DNA from: Dimorphilus gyrociliatus
Lineage: Eukaryota; Annelida; Polychaeta; Dinophilidae
DNA length: 64,000 nt
Assembly (NCBI GenBank): GCA_904063045.1
Contig: CAJFCJ010000002.1
Span: forward strand, 744,001-808,000
Direction of reading: 5' to 3'
Positions 22,896 to 34,967 of the stretch are shown here, in pieces. The translations under genes were made by a program, and so were the position numbers. The first letter of the stretch is position 1. Each line of letters opens with the position of its first letter. Under the pieces are notes generated by a model. That model was not told where the DNA came from. It worked only from the letters and a program-made list of their open reading frames with translations, and searched no databases.

Positions 22896-24653
22896 AACGC
22901 CATCTTTTGGTAATAGTAATTGTTACGATTTCAATACAAAGAAACTTATTTCTTTTAAAGTTTTCTAAATTTAAATATCAGTATGTAAAAATTTGTAATT
23001 TATTTGTATTGCTTTTACAAAAAATTATACATTCAAATTTAAAAATTTTTTCTTTGGGATTATATCCACTGAACACCAAAGGGGCTCCAGACGAGGTCAC
23101 ACTTGAATGGCTTCCTTTAGAAGAGAGTATTTGAAAAAGATTTTTCAATGCTACAAAATTGAATCAAGCGGGATTTTTCTTTTTGAAACAACAAACGTTC
23201 CAAATTTGTGAAGGAACATCACTAAATTCGTATCAGACGACTAAGAGGAAAATATAAAGCATAATTTTTAAGAGCTCGTCAATCAAATGCCATTAAAATT
23301 AATTAAATAAAACGGAAACCCATATTAAGTATTAGGTTGGTCACTTAAAAATAGGCTAGCTACCTATTCCTACCTTCGTGGATCAGCGTTAAGAGGTAGC
23401 CTTCTGTTGAGAATATGACTAGGTATGTATCTAAATAAAGAATATTCGCTTCAATGGTTGCAGCGTCCAGTTTCTTGTCTTTAGTTATATTTAGAAACAA
23501 TATTCCTCTTCCATATCAAATCAGTTAAACTTTTAGACTCGTTGTCTTTACAATTCAGATATAATCTCGTAAATTTTTTCGGAGTAATTTACGGCCTAAA
23601 TTAAGGTTAGAGAAGTTGTTTAATGAAATTATATAATTATATGAGTTTTATTTGTATAAAATTGCTATATTTCACTTAGATTGTTAATAAAATATACTTT
23701 GTACACCTGTGTATGTATGAGTGTGTGTAAATTATTAACTTCTCATTTTATATACGCTGTTTTTCTCAAGCAATTCCCAAATTTAAGATTATGTTTAAAA
23801 GTTTTAATAAGAAAAAAGAGAATTTGGTTCATAATTTGTTTTTCTATTACGAACTAATTTCTTTAACGAAAATGCCCAACAGTCTTTTATTACAGTTACA
23901 CTTTTCTTTAAACTGGTTGATACTTTTGTGTATCGAATTTTTACTTTTATAATAATTTTATAAGGTTTATTGAAATTATATCTCGCTCGTAAAATTTGCT
24001 TTCTGAAGGACAGCATTTCAAATAAGTAGGACAGTATTGAGTGAATCATTAATTTAAATCTTTTTATTTAAAATCTTACAATAAACTAACTTCTATTGAT
24101 TAGGTTATACATTAAATATACTGAGTAAGATAAGTAGTTTTTGTCAGATTATATTGTTTGAATAGAAGGAAAAAATCTCTTTCCGTTCAGTAGGTTAAAA
24201 AGAAATTTTTTTGAAGAGAATACTGTATATGGTAAACACTAATGATTTCTATACACGGGATTAAATCATTCATTTGGCTTCAAAATGACTTAACTAGCGG
24301 ACAACAATATCTCCCACAACATAACAACCCTACCTTATAATCGTGGGTGTTAAGTACATTTTGGACAAATTTTGGGAGAATAAAACGCTATTTTCCTGAT
24401 CAGAATTCTTTAAGATGAATAACAGGCATTGTTTGACTTTTCTAAAAAAACATATAAAAATTGGAGGCCTATTCTTATATATTTTTTATTCATTCAATTC
24501 AATCATGTGGCCTTGAGCCTGCCCACGTATCGAAAAACTTTATTTAAATTGAATTTCAAATAGTAAAGCCGTCTATTGAATGTCTGAAGGGCATAGATGG
24601 TACTTTATCGGAGAGAAATTTGATGTAGAACTCGCTAATAAAATTTGTAAACC
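22896..24653. other. Intergenic upstream of grainyhead
   Basis: 1.8 kb without supported genes; frames of 75-81 aa are AT-biased and end in simple stops. Probably holds cis-regulatory DNA of grainyhead, with no specific site recognised. Confidence 0.4.
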
Positions 24654-27600
24654 ATGGATTATAATCAAAAATTCACATCCGATTTGGATGACATCAATGT
24701 CGATGAATTATTGAAATTCTGCAGGTATATAATTAAAGGTTCCAAAATTTTTAACATCGGATATATCATATTTGTTTTTGTATTATAAGTTGCGGAAAAT
24801 TTGTATCTAAAATCATATTGCAATATACTAACTTACATGGGCTTGGTAATAAGTTTATATTACAAATTTTAATTTAAAGTTACCTCTCCTTGAAAAGTTT
24901 GTTTTTCAACTGATTAATGTATAACTTACTTATGTGTTTTTTTTTAATTTACAGTCCTTTTATTAAACAGACAATGGGTCGGGAATTAGTCTCAATATTT
25001 AATTAATTGATGGATTAATTTCAGCACTAAGTAATATAGAGTCAGTAAGAATTGGTGCTAAACTTTCTTGCTCTTAAATCTTCAAGATTCAGCATAGGCA
25101 ATAAAAGGGTGACACTTTTGTGCAAAACTGTTTCAATACCAGAAGAAATTGAAAGAGCCGCCCGTAGCTATAGTACTTAATAGGTCGGTTAGAACCAAGT
25201 CTCTTTTCTGATGTCTGAGTGAATAATATCCCTGTCTGAATACAACTTGCAAGTTTAATAAATAATAAACTATCCTTGTTTATTTACAGGAAGTTACACA
25301 GCGAAAATGATATTGATAAGAACGATAAGCCATCCTGTTCGGGTAATGAAGAAGTTCCAGGAGACCTAAAGAGCTTTTTTGAACATCCTCTGACTACCAA
25401 TAGGCAAGAGAGCGGGAATGCACTTTTACATGAATATCAAAATTTCGGAAAAATTAGAGAAGAGGAAGCGTCATCGAGCTCTTTTGATAGGTGATTTTAC
25501 AATATCAATCTAAATATTACATCAAGCATACTTTCAAAAAAGCTTTTGTTATACAAATAACTAGAAAGCGCTTTCAATCTCCCACTTTTGTAAAGTAGAA
25601 TATAATAGCGTTTACAATATGCATATTTTTCAGTTTAAGCAAAGGAAATTTTGAAAAGAACAAGAACTGCTTGGTTCTATTAACTGACCAATTCCTCAAT
25701 AAAGATGAACGATTAGCATCGCCAATCAGCTCACCTCAAACTGTACATGATGATGAATTTGCTGAAGTGAAGCAGGAAAATGAAAAAGAATATCTTGACT
25801 TTTGCATGGAAAGAATGGATTGTCCAACAACTGAAATTCCTGTGTCTCTTTCTGTAGACATACCGCCAACATCAGATGTATGCTGCACGACTGCAAATAG
25901 CATTCAATCTTTAATTAATAGTTCTGGAATGGCAGGTTCCAGGCAGACACTTCAAAGCGTTATTGAAGCTATTACCCAAAGACGTATCAACAAGGCAGAA
26001 AATATCAGTTTAAGAGAAGCTCTTGAGATGACAAACAATAATGAACAGCTTTCGCTTGTTTGCCCGGCAGAAGCAGAGGGTAAGCCGCAAAATACGCTCA
26101 TAAAAAGAAGACCGGGTCATAAAGGTAGAAAAATAGCAAAGAAAGGAAAATCATTGAATAATTTAACCCGAAATCAGAATGGCAATTATCCTCTGCCAGA
26201 AAATGAATCGTCTTTGGTATATCCTGATATGTTTTATCCCTACCCTGGAGTGTCACCAGTTTTAGTTTTGCCAGATAAATTCTTAATAAAGTCTGAGGCC
26301 CCTCCTTCTCCAGTAGCAAATCAAACCATCAATACATACTCAGAACAACCGTCGTATGTGTATACGACATCGCCAAATCCTGTATTTAATTTCGAAGAGC
26401 AGAGAAGAACTTCTATGACAAGCACTAGCAGTCTTTCTATCGATAATTTTCTGTCAGATTTCAGTGAAAAAATTCTATCTCCTGAATCAGACACATCGAT
26501 GGATTTTACTTTTAAAGCAGGCAATAGAACAATAGAAGCTCTTTCAAATAAAATTCGCAAAAGACAGCAATCACGAACTGAGAGTGAGAGTGGTGAAGAA
26601 ATTGGGAAGAGAATTTGCTTACGAGCACTGTCTAATGATGAAGGAATTAGTATGAAAAGTCCTGACTCAGGTTATAATGAAGCCTGTTCATCTCCAACAG
26701 ACTCAGTCAGTTTTTTTATAATTTTCTAAATATTAATTGTAATTCGTGCATGCACAGGTGACTTATGACGACTACGAGAAACATAGAAACCCTTTCTCAC
26801 ATGTTATGCCAAATAGCCCTATCTACAAAGAGAATAGCAGCTTCACTCATATTGCTAAATTGTCAGTACCCTTCTTAGACATAACTTTTAAACATTTCAT
26901 TTTATTACTTTGCTTAAAGGGAAAATGATATGAGTGGCTACCAGTTTTTTCTGGAGGCCCCTATTTCGACAAGTCAAAAATTAGATGAAGATCGGATGAC
27001 TTATTTAAATAAAGGAGCTTTTTATGATTTATCCTTAGAGTTACACCAAAACTTAACGAATAGACCAATTCCTATACACGATGTCAAGGTAAAAACTCCT
27101 ACTAAAGTATTATTTTAACTTCTGTAGTCCTAACTACCTTTGAACTGTCTAAAAGATTTTGTTTTTCAGTCAATTGTTCAAGTTGTTTTTCGGCAAGGAA
27201 TAAAAGGTGTTCTCAACGAAGACGAAGCGTGGAAGTTTTGGCATTCAAGACAACACAGTAGTAAAACAAGGGTATTGGATGTTGATATTAATAACAGTAA
27301 AGGATTTAGTATCAAGTCTATTGAAGAGATCGCCAATAATGGAATAGCCGTCAGATGGAACCCGAAAGCTGGAAAAGCCATGGTAATCCTTGCATAGCAA
27401 AATCTTTGAATTAACTTTTATTTTCTAGATTCACATTGCTATCAATTGCCTCAGTACGGACTTCAGCTATCAAAAAGGCATAAAGGGACTACCTCTTCAC
27501 ATTTTAATTGATACTTTTGAGGACGAAAAATCCGACTTTCCCTTCCACCGAGCGTATTGTCAAGTGAAAACATTTTGTGACAAAGGAGCAGAGAGAAAAG

Positions 27601-28438
27601 CTAGAGATGAAGAAAGGAGGAGATTGGCTAGAAATAAGGCACCAGCAGGTTTAAAAAATTAATTTAAGTTATCGTTTGACAGCTACATCAACAATCAATT
27701 TTAGGCTCAAGGCATAAACCGAAAATAGAAGACTCAAAGATTTGTCATCCATATTGTGAAAGATCTTTCTTCTACAGTATGAGAAACTTATACTTTAAAC
27801 CTATACTCTTTAAACCCAATTTATCAACCAACTTAACAAATGAAGTAAATATACTTAATGAGTCCTGTTACAACCTAATCCTTGTATGAAATTGCAGTAC
27901 GTTAAAGATATGGATATAGGATTAGACTCATTCCACAATTTAGATGTCTACAATGGTGCGACATTACTAACTGAGGATAGTAGCAGAGGTCTGCTTAAGT
28001 AATTTATGTGATATTATATTAAACCTCCATTCTCTTTCAGTGCTATTATACGTTCGAGAAAGGCAAGAAACTGTTTTTACACCGCTCCATCTAGCAGACT
28101 CCTCTGTAAACTCCTTGAAGGAAGCAGTAATTTCGATATTTTTATTTAGTTATAATATTTTAAAAAAATTTTATTCTCAGATAGAAAAAAAATACTCAAT
28201 TTCGTCCACCAAGGTTCATAATATATACAGACGATCTAGAAAAGGGTTTGTAGTATTGTTAAGAATTCAATTTCCAAACTCAATAATTGTAAACAGTATC
28301 ATAGCGAAAATGGATGATGATCTCCTCAAACATTATTGTAATGAGTCTACATTCCTGATAAGCCTCATTCGCTTGACTGAAGAACAGAATCCCGACTTTT
28401 GCTATTATAATGTTACCCTAACCGAAATCGATGAGTAA
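24654..28438 (+). CDS. grh: Grainyhead/CP2-family transcription factor
   Basis: Eleven exons (24654-24724, 25290-25490, 25634-26705, 26758-26861, 26920-27088, 27170-27382, 27429-27648, 27705-27844, 27898-27988, 28041-28126, 28181-28438) join in frame to give 874 aa. The long third exon encodes a poorly conserved, Ser-rich N-terminal activation region. The CP2 DNA-binding domain starts near [13 protein letters not shown] and includes [82 protein letters not shown] and DEERR. These hallmarks separate Grainyhead from the LSF subfamily. The C-terminal dimerisation part has [38 protein letters not shown] and NVTLTEI, with an extra stretch of about 18 residues before MDDDLLKHY. It regulates epithelial barrier, junction and wound genes in animals. 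AATAAA at 28598-28603. Confidence 0.95.
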
Positions 28439-29735
28439 ACAATTACAGCTTATGAAGAATCATTTTCATTGCTGAAAGATGTCGTTGACCGTTTCAACAG
28501 TATTAAAAAATTTGTGGAAAAGGAATAGTTGAGATTCAATAGAAAATCTAACATCTAGTTACAATATTTTTATTAGATTTTTAAATGAACAATAACAAAT
28601 AAAGAAATTAGAAATTAGTTAGAAATGTTTTGTTTCAAAAAGAATTGCAATAAGTTTTGTTTACAATACTCCAATCACGTGAATAATAATAACAAGTGGA
28701 TTTTAATTATTAATGAATACTAAAATCAATATATTAAAAACTACATTCTTTTCGTTTTGCTTTGACTTAAGATGTTCTTAATCTTTGCCTTAGGAAAGAA
28801 AAACTGAATATCTATTAAACTTAAGATAAAATTTTAAACTTCTTTCATATATATTTTGTCGTAATTATGACAATAAATTAAAAGCTCGATTAAGACATAT
28901 TATTAATGGATTGTAGAAAATGCTTTTGATTGTTGAAGGTAAATATTGGCGGATCAAAGATAAATAAATATGCAGTATGTTTACTTGTAGGAAATTGCTC
29001 TTAAACGAATTTTTATTACCGACATTTTTTTGCAATAAGAAGTTGCCAAAAAAACTACGATCACCATAAAAGAATCGCTTAATAGATTTTATAACAAGAA
29101 AAATTACAAATCTCTATTCTGTCGAGCATAATATATAATATTTTGTGCCATTTTTCGCTCTCTGCTGGTTTCAAGTTATGCCGATTGGTATTCGACAGGG
29201 TCATGTGACCACTTGTGCTTGTTTGCTTGCCAAAAGACTGCAAAAGCCTGAGCATAATGTCAAATTTTTTTTTCTTTCGATTTTTTCCTTCACCGTATCG
29301 TTTTTCAGCTATATAGGTAAGAATACTTTTTGTTAGTCCTTTTTAGACCACTCTTAAATATATTTGTGGTAAAAGAAAAATTACTCGACGACACACAAAA
29401 TTTCTAAGTTTTCTCTAGCTTTCCTTTTGAATAGACGTAATCAGTAAAACCGATTTTTCTTACAAGGTATTAGTCGGAATTAGGTTATAACATTAAGCAG
29501 TCTCCTTACCGGAAGCGAGATATGCATGTCACTGAAGAAGGAAACCAACTGTAATCGGCTACAAATGTAATCAAAAATTTCTAACGAAGTCAAAATTTGC
29601 ACTATAGGGTAAGAATAATAAAGACAACTATTTAGTCTCGGATCTTCAAAATATCAAGTGAAAAATTTAAACAATTGTATTTCTGCTAAAGCTTCTAATG
29701 CATGATATCAAAGAAAATGATTTGATGGCATCGTA
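28439..29735. other. grainyhead 3' region (in-frame extension, 3' UTR) and DEG/ENaC upstream region
   Basis: The grainyhead frame stays open for 29 codons beyond the TAA (28439 to a TAG near 28526), discussed as a finding. The poly(A) signal follows at 28598. The remainder, 28610-29735, is AT-rich. A 63-aa frame at 29145-29336 has no match I recognise. Confidence 0.4.
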
Positions 29736-31343
29736 ATGAAGCAAAGACGGTCTAAAAACGATATTCGTCGGAAAGCTGAAATATTTTGTCGGACTACCTC
29801 GGCCCACGGCTTAGCTCAATTTATTCGGGAATCTTCGTGTCCCAAAAGAATTTTTTGGATGGTTATCTTTATCGTAGCGGTAATAGGCAATATGACCCAT
29901 TCCCTTTTGCTATTTGTACAATATTTTAAATATGAGGCAACGGAATCAAGCACAATAGTTAATGAGAATGCCGAGTTTCCGCATATAACTATATGTAACA
30001 TTGATCCTATGTCTTCGACGAATATCATTGAACTATTAAGCAATAAAAGTTCACGAACATACAAATATGACGTTTTCCAAAGGGAACAGTTTGATACTTT
30101 GGCTAAAACTTATAATAAATCTCATCTAACTGCTCGTGTACAAAGTTGGCATGCATTCTACGAAAATATTGGTGAAGAAGAAATCAGGCGAGCAGGTCAC
30201 TCTCTTCCTGACTTCGTTGTTCATTGCCAATTTGGAGCTAGCAGAAAAGAATGTAACTTAAAGGAAGATTTTGTCGCGTTTACAAACCCCTCCTATTTTA
30301 ATTGTTATATATATCGACCGAAGCAACCATTGCGTGTCACAAGATCGGGAGCACAATATGGCCTATCATTGATCCTTTTTCTCGAAGCAACGAATGGAAG
30401 TGTGCATCCCGAAGTTTACAATGCGTTCAGCACTATTGGTAATTCAGCCGGTGCAAGAGTTTCGATACATGCACCATCTGAAGTAGCCGATCCAACAGGT
30501 GATGGTTTCGATGTGCTACCTGGGCATTCTACTACGATAAGTCTTGAGCAAGAATTTATCACTCGTTTATCAAATCCCCATGGTAACTGTACTGAAGAAA
30601 TAAAAACTACAATGTTTGGCTATCAAGTTCCGTTTACAATGTGCCTAGACTATTGTATTCAAATGATATATGTTAAGAAGTGCGGTTGCAAAACTCCTTT
30701 TCTGCCGATCACTAATACCGAGAAGGAAATTCCGTTTTGTGGACAATATGATCCAAACGAGTCAACTGAAAATTATTTTCATCGGCTTGAATGTGAAACA
30801 GAGGTATCTAAGAGGATTGATGCATTTTTCGATAGGTCCAGATGCTCATGCGCTCCCTCTTGTGAAAGTGTAGAATACTTTCCAATAATTAGTCAAAGCA
30901 AATGGCCTTTGGCTAAAACAGAGGCCTCTTTTTACGAAAAATACGTAAAAGAACGTCGCGACAAAAGTCAAATAAAATCTTTCACTACCTTAAGGAGTAT
31001 CGATTTTAAAAATCGTTTGTTACGTAGTAACGTGATTAGAAGTAACTTCCTTAGATTAAATATTAATTATAGAAAACTGACTGCTCGAAAGAGAGCTCAA
31101 GTCCCATCTTACGCATTGGCAAACTTATGGTCAGATGTTGGCGGAACATTTGGATTATGGGCTGGTGTTAGTGTGATAACAATAACAGAGGTCACAGTTC
31201 TCACATTGGGAGTGTGTTCTAGCTTATGCTCGAGAAGGAGAAAGCAAATCAGGGAAAAAGACCATGCTAGGCAAATTAATTCATTAAATGGCTATATACC
31301 AGTCTATAAAACGCAAACGGAAATATATGATATATCAATATAA
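29736..31343 (+). CDS. DEG/ENaC-family sodium channel subunit (FaNaC/ASIC-like)
   Basis: Intronless, 535 aa, the usual family length. Short cytoplasmic N-terminus with the GLAQFIRESSCPKRIFW segment (the HG region, here AHG). TM1 at residues about 40-62, followed by the post-TM1 motif FPHITICNIDP. The extracellular domain has the expected cysteines: a C-x-C cluster around CLDYCIQMIYVKKCGCKTPF and the later RCSCAPSCESVEY. Just before TM2, NLWSDVGGTFGLWAGVSVITITE contains the G-x-S selectivity-filter region and the conserved TM2 glutamate. These trimeric amiloride-sensitive Na channels open to peptides, protons or touch; the ligand cannot be read from sequence. AATAAA at 31362-31367. The stop lies 37 nt from the stop of the convergent zinc-finger gene. 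Confidence 0.92.
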   Translation: MKQRRSKNDIRRKAEIFCRTTSAHGLAQFIRESSCPKRIFWMVIFIVAVIGNMTHSLLLFVQYFKYEATESSTIVNENAEFPHITICNIDPMSSTNIIELLSNKSSRTYKYDVFQREQFDTLAKTYNKSHLTARVQSWHAFYENIGEEEIRRAGHSLPDFVVHCQFGASRKECNLKEDFVAFTNPSYFNCYIYRPKQPLRVTRSGAQYGLSLILFLEATNGSVHPEVYNAFSTIGNSAGARVSIHAPSEVADPTGDGFDVLPGHSTTISLEQEFITRLSNPHGNCTEEIKTTMFGYQVPFTMCLDYCIQMIYVKKCGCKTPFLPITNTEKEIPFCGQYDPNESTENYFHRLECETEVSKRIDAFFDRSRCSCAPSCESVEYFPIISQSKWPLAKTEASFYEKYVKERRDKSQIKSFTTLRSIDFKNRLLRSNVIRSNFLRLNINYRKLTARKRAQVPSYALANLWSDVGGTFGLWAGVSVITITEVTVLTLGVCSSLCSRRRKQIREKDHARQINSLNGYIPVYKTQTEIYDISI

Positions 31344-31380
31344 AGCTTAAAAGCACTTTAAAATAAAAGAGAAAATTTTT

Positions 31381-32328
31381 TTAAAATACAGCAGTATTTT
31401 CATTAAATGTAACTGACTTCTTTTCTATCTTATTTCTTGCCGAGTATGGTGAACTTGAAAAACCTGCTGAGGAATGAGAGCTTGCACTGGGTGTAGGCAG
31501 AGAACTCATTTTTGACAAATTCCAAGAGTTTCCTTCAAAAAAACTAATGTTTCCCGGATCTGTGTACAAAAAAGTGTAAAGTTAATATTCTTATTCTTCT
31601 GAATAAAGTTACGGACCCGGAGGAGTTGTCCATTTACTTGTGGTTGAAGTCGGAGAATCTAAATGTGCCATTTCGTCCTCAGAACTTTTCTCTTCTTCAT
31701 TTTTTTTTGTTTTGCACCTTTCCTTATGTTTTAACAATGACGTAGATCGAGTAAAAGTTAGAAAGCAATTTTCACATTCAAAAGTAATTCCGTATCTTCT
31801 ACCTCCGGATCCTCCCAACGGTCGTCGACTTGTTTTACGTACTCCAGCTCTAATGGTAGAACTTAGATTTTTTACCGGAAAAGGTGATAAATCTTTGTCC
31901 TCTTGATCATGCTTTTCGTCTACGTTTTGCTCATCAAATTCAACTTCGTCAGACGAGATTGCGTTATCATTAATTGTATATCCATCACAAACCTCTTTTT
32001 CTGGATGACTTTGCAAACCCTTTGAAACCAAAGCATATTTTGTTTTTTGGTATGACATACTTCTTGGTTGACAATACAAACCATCTTCATAGGGATTCAT
32101 AGATACATACGCGTAGTTGTCGAGTGTATTTTCAACATTTCGAGGACAAGTTTGTGTTTTTCCTTCATTATAAATTACTCTATCCGCTAAATGGATCACA
32201 TTCGTTTTCTGGTCTGTCGAAATAAATATCGCACCATGTATATTAAGTTGGGTACTACATTTCGTCTTCTTGATTATAACATCTATAATTTCTTTGCGGA
32301 TTTCTCCTGAATCACTTATAATTTCCAT
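31381..32328 (-). CDS. Zinc-finger protein with one CCHC-type C2H2-like finger
   Basis: Two exons (31617-32328, 31381-31559) join across a 57-nt intron to give 296 aa. One finger lies at about residues 183-205 (CENCFLTF...LLKHKERC: C-x2-C-x12-H-x4-C), preceded by an Arg/Gly-rich basic patch (RRPLGGSGGRRYG) like those of single-finger ZNF/ZC2HC or ZNF474-type proteins. The N-terminal 150 residues are acidic and otherwise featureless. The C-terminus carries SPYSARNKIEKKSVTF, which contains a KSVTF motif compatible with protein phosphatase 1 docking (RVxF class); this is inference. No orthologue can be named. It is convergent with and very close to the DEG/ENaC gene. Confidence 0.65.
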
Positions 32329-33500
32329 ATTGAGGACTAATAGACAAACACTGTTAGTTAATGTTAAATTGAAAACAAAAGCTTAAGCTGTGTGAGTATT
32401 AACCTGAAATAACTCAAGTTATTTATTAGTCTTTATTTCATTATATACTATTATTTTTTTTATATTAAATATAGATTAATAGAAAAAAACATTATATATT
32501 AGTATATAGTATTTTTATTAAAGCTTGGTATGAATTGATAGCTAAAAAGTAATATTTTAGCATGTGTACTGTGAATTATCAGATATGAAAATTTTTACCT
32601 TTGCCGTTAATGTAATCTTCCTTTTGTCGATTAAAAATATGCACTCAAATGACAAGAGTATTTTCATCAAATGAATCATTAAATAACTTTTACGTCTGTA
32701 AGTTATCAACCATAAGCATAGGTATAATAAAGTACAAACTTTTACAGCTTAAATTTATCAGTCGTTTCTTATCTATCTCCTTACGCCAACTCTTTACTCA
32801 TTTGGGTGGTAATATGACTTACAATGTAAATATAGGCATGTTAAAGAATGAAACGAATAGAAATAATATATAAAATGCTAATGCTTCGTGGCTTTATAAC
32901 AGCTATTAGTATATATACACCTATGTACGTTGTAATTTTCTAAAATGGTTATGCCTAAACATTGTTATGATAAAAATTTGAAATAAACAAGTTAAATGAG
33001 GCTAAATCGCTAATTACAGTGAAGAATATGTTTGTGAGGAAAGATCTGCGACAGTCTAAAAAAGAAAATTAAGTATGATATGGCAAAATCAATATTTCAC
33101 AGTTGTACACCATGAAGAAATTTCGAAGTCAGAAAGATATGAGTTTTACTAAAATAGCCAGCCTAACTATTTATGTTTGATAAATGAAGAACTGGTTGTA
33201 TATAAATTATTCACATACTTATAAAATATCATTAATGCATCCTCTAAAATAAAGTTTCAAATAAATCTTCGTGACAACAAATATTATAATTGAAATTTTT
33301 AAAACTTAAATAAATTCCCTATGGAAAATTTCAACCAGGGCCCGATAAATTGATATAGTACTTTTTTAAAAAATATTAAAAATTTCTGTCTTTTGAAAAG
33401 ATCTCTAACAAAGAGAATCCGCTGTGTAGGAATGACATCAAAGAAAAAAAAGGTTCACTTGTTACATTTCAATAATATCGTATAACCATGTTTAAACAAT
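32329..33500. other. Intergenic, no gene supported
   Basis: AT-rich. A 74-aa frame at 32649-32873 shows no family features. Probably regulatory and 5' UTR sequence for the genes on either side. Confidence 0.4.
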
Positions 33501-33564
33501 GTAACAGAGTATTACTATCTCGGTACTTCCTTTAAAATTGAACGATTTCAAGGATGAATGTCGA

Positions 33565-34642
33565 ATGGGTATAGTAAGGAGAGAAGATGCCTCATATTTA
33601 GTAGTGGCTAAAGAACGTAAAAAACTTTTTCGAGAAAAAGTAATGGATATAAAGCACATTAAAGTAAATGAAAAGTTATACTTTATTTGGAATGAGGTTA
33701 GAAACTCTTAATAAATATATAAATATCTCACTAAAATTCGTAAGCAGAATTCATATATTTTTGTGAAATTATCGAACAAGAAGAAAGAAGAATTTTTGAA
33801 ACAATTACTACTGAAAAATTTAAAACCGTTAACAAGCAAGAACTCCTTGCAACAGGTTGAGACTAATGAAAAGCGTCTTGATAACTTTATACCGCAAGCT
33901 CCTCCACTGGCAAGCTCTATTATTCCAAAGGCTCCACCTGTTAACCTTGACGACTTAACAGGTCCAGCTCATAAAATTTCTAAGGAAGTTAATAATGAAC
34001 AGAAAAAAGAAAATCTTACACAAGCGTTTGCAAATGCTATAGAAGGTTTTGAATTAACAAAATTGAAAAAAGTAGATAGTGAGAAAGCACACAAACCACC
34101 TGCTTTCGATCCTGCTAGAGACATAGTTGGATTTGATAAAGGAAAGTTAAAAAAAGTAATACTACAAGTTCGAAGCAGAGATCAATGGAATGGTAGTAAA
34201 CTTGCAGGAGTAATGGTAAAAACACTATCTCATAATAAAAACGATATATATTTCAAATATTAAATTAGTAATTTGCTTACCAATAACAATTGTAGCTTTA
34301 AATCTTAAAAAAATTTTACCAGTTCCACGGAATCATTTTTTAGGCCACGATAATTTAAATTTCAATAGCTCATTGATGAAGTATTCATATTACTGCAGGG
34401 GGACCTGATGGATAAACTTCAACATCGTAGGAAACATTTAGGAGGTAAGAGATAATGGCAAGTTTTCAGGTTACTAATGACTTTAAAAATGTAGATGATA
34501 GTGAATCAGATAAAAGCGCCTGGAGTGACAGTGGTAAGACAATTTTTTTACGTGTTACCCCCAATAAATTAATAAATCAACAGCCACCAAAGATGGAAAG
34601 CAAATATTCTTCGTCGGAAAATCTTCAGCAGATGCATCATGA
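33565..34642 (+). CDS. Reduced WASP-family protein with a VCA (WH2-central-acidic) module
   Basis: Modelled as five exons: start at or before ATG 33565 to 33696, then 33748-34215, 34399-34444, 34495-34533 and 34584-34642. The first ~45 residues (SYLVVAKERKKLFREKVMDI) are basic and helical. Then follow proline-rich PQAPPLASSIIPKAPPVNL, a WH2-like element (AFANAIEGFELTKLKKV), a second (IVGFDKGKLKKV), a central amphipathic helix (GVMGDLMDKLQHRRKHLG, comparable to the connector of WASP/N-WASP), and a short acidic end with tryptophan (SESDKSAWSDS). WH2 would bind G-actin, and C+A would bind Arp2/3. No WH1/EVH1 domain or CRIB motif is visible, although the frame is open upstream to an acceptor at about 33501. 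The 50-nt intron 34445-34494 has a TTACTAATGAC branch-like site. The last exon is the least certain. Confidence 0.6.
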
Positions 34643-34967
34643 AGTGAAAGAGAGTTTAGTTTTTTAGAATAAATCATAAAACACTACCCTAGCATAGTTA
34701 AACAACCTTCACATGAAAATAAACTCATATTTATATGAAAATTTGAAAATTCAAAAGACTTTTAAAATATAACAACCTTGAATCATATTTAATAATCTAG
34801 TTTAACTATATACTTGAAAAGCGCTCGAATAACAATTTCCAATATGTTCATTTAAGTGAATCATATTTCATAAAACGAATAATGAGGGAAACATATACTT
34901 TAACTAAATACAATATCTGTCAATTAAGTCTTAGTTAAAATTATTTAGTATAAAAAGTTAGGTGACA
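34643..34967. other. Intergenic, 3' UTR of the VCA gene and upstream region of the next
   Basis: AATAAA occurs at about 34668. No coding signal beyond alternative 3' reading of the preceding gene, whose ATG frame from 34455 runs to a TAG near 34667. Confidence 0.35.

Noticed and set aside
34445-34470. 25-nt intron GTAAGA...TTTTCAG in the VCA gene
   Set aside because: It leads to an immediate stop. The 50-nt version ending at 34494 keeps frame and has a branch-like TTACTAATGAC.
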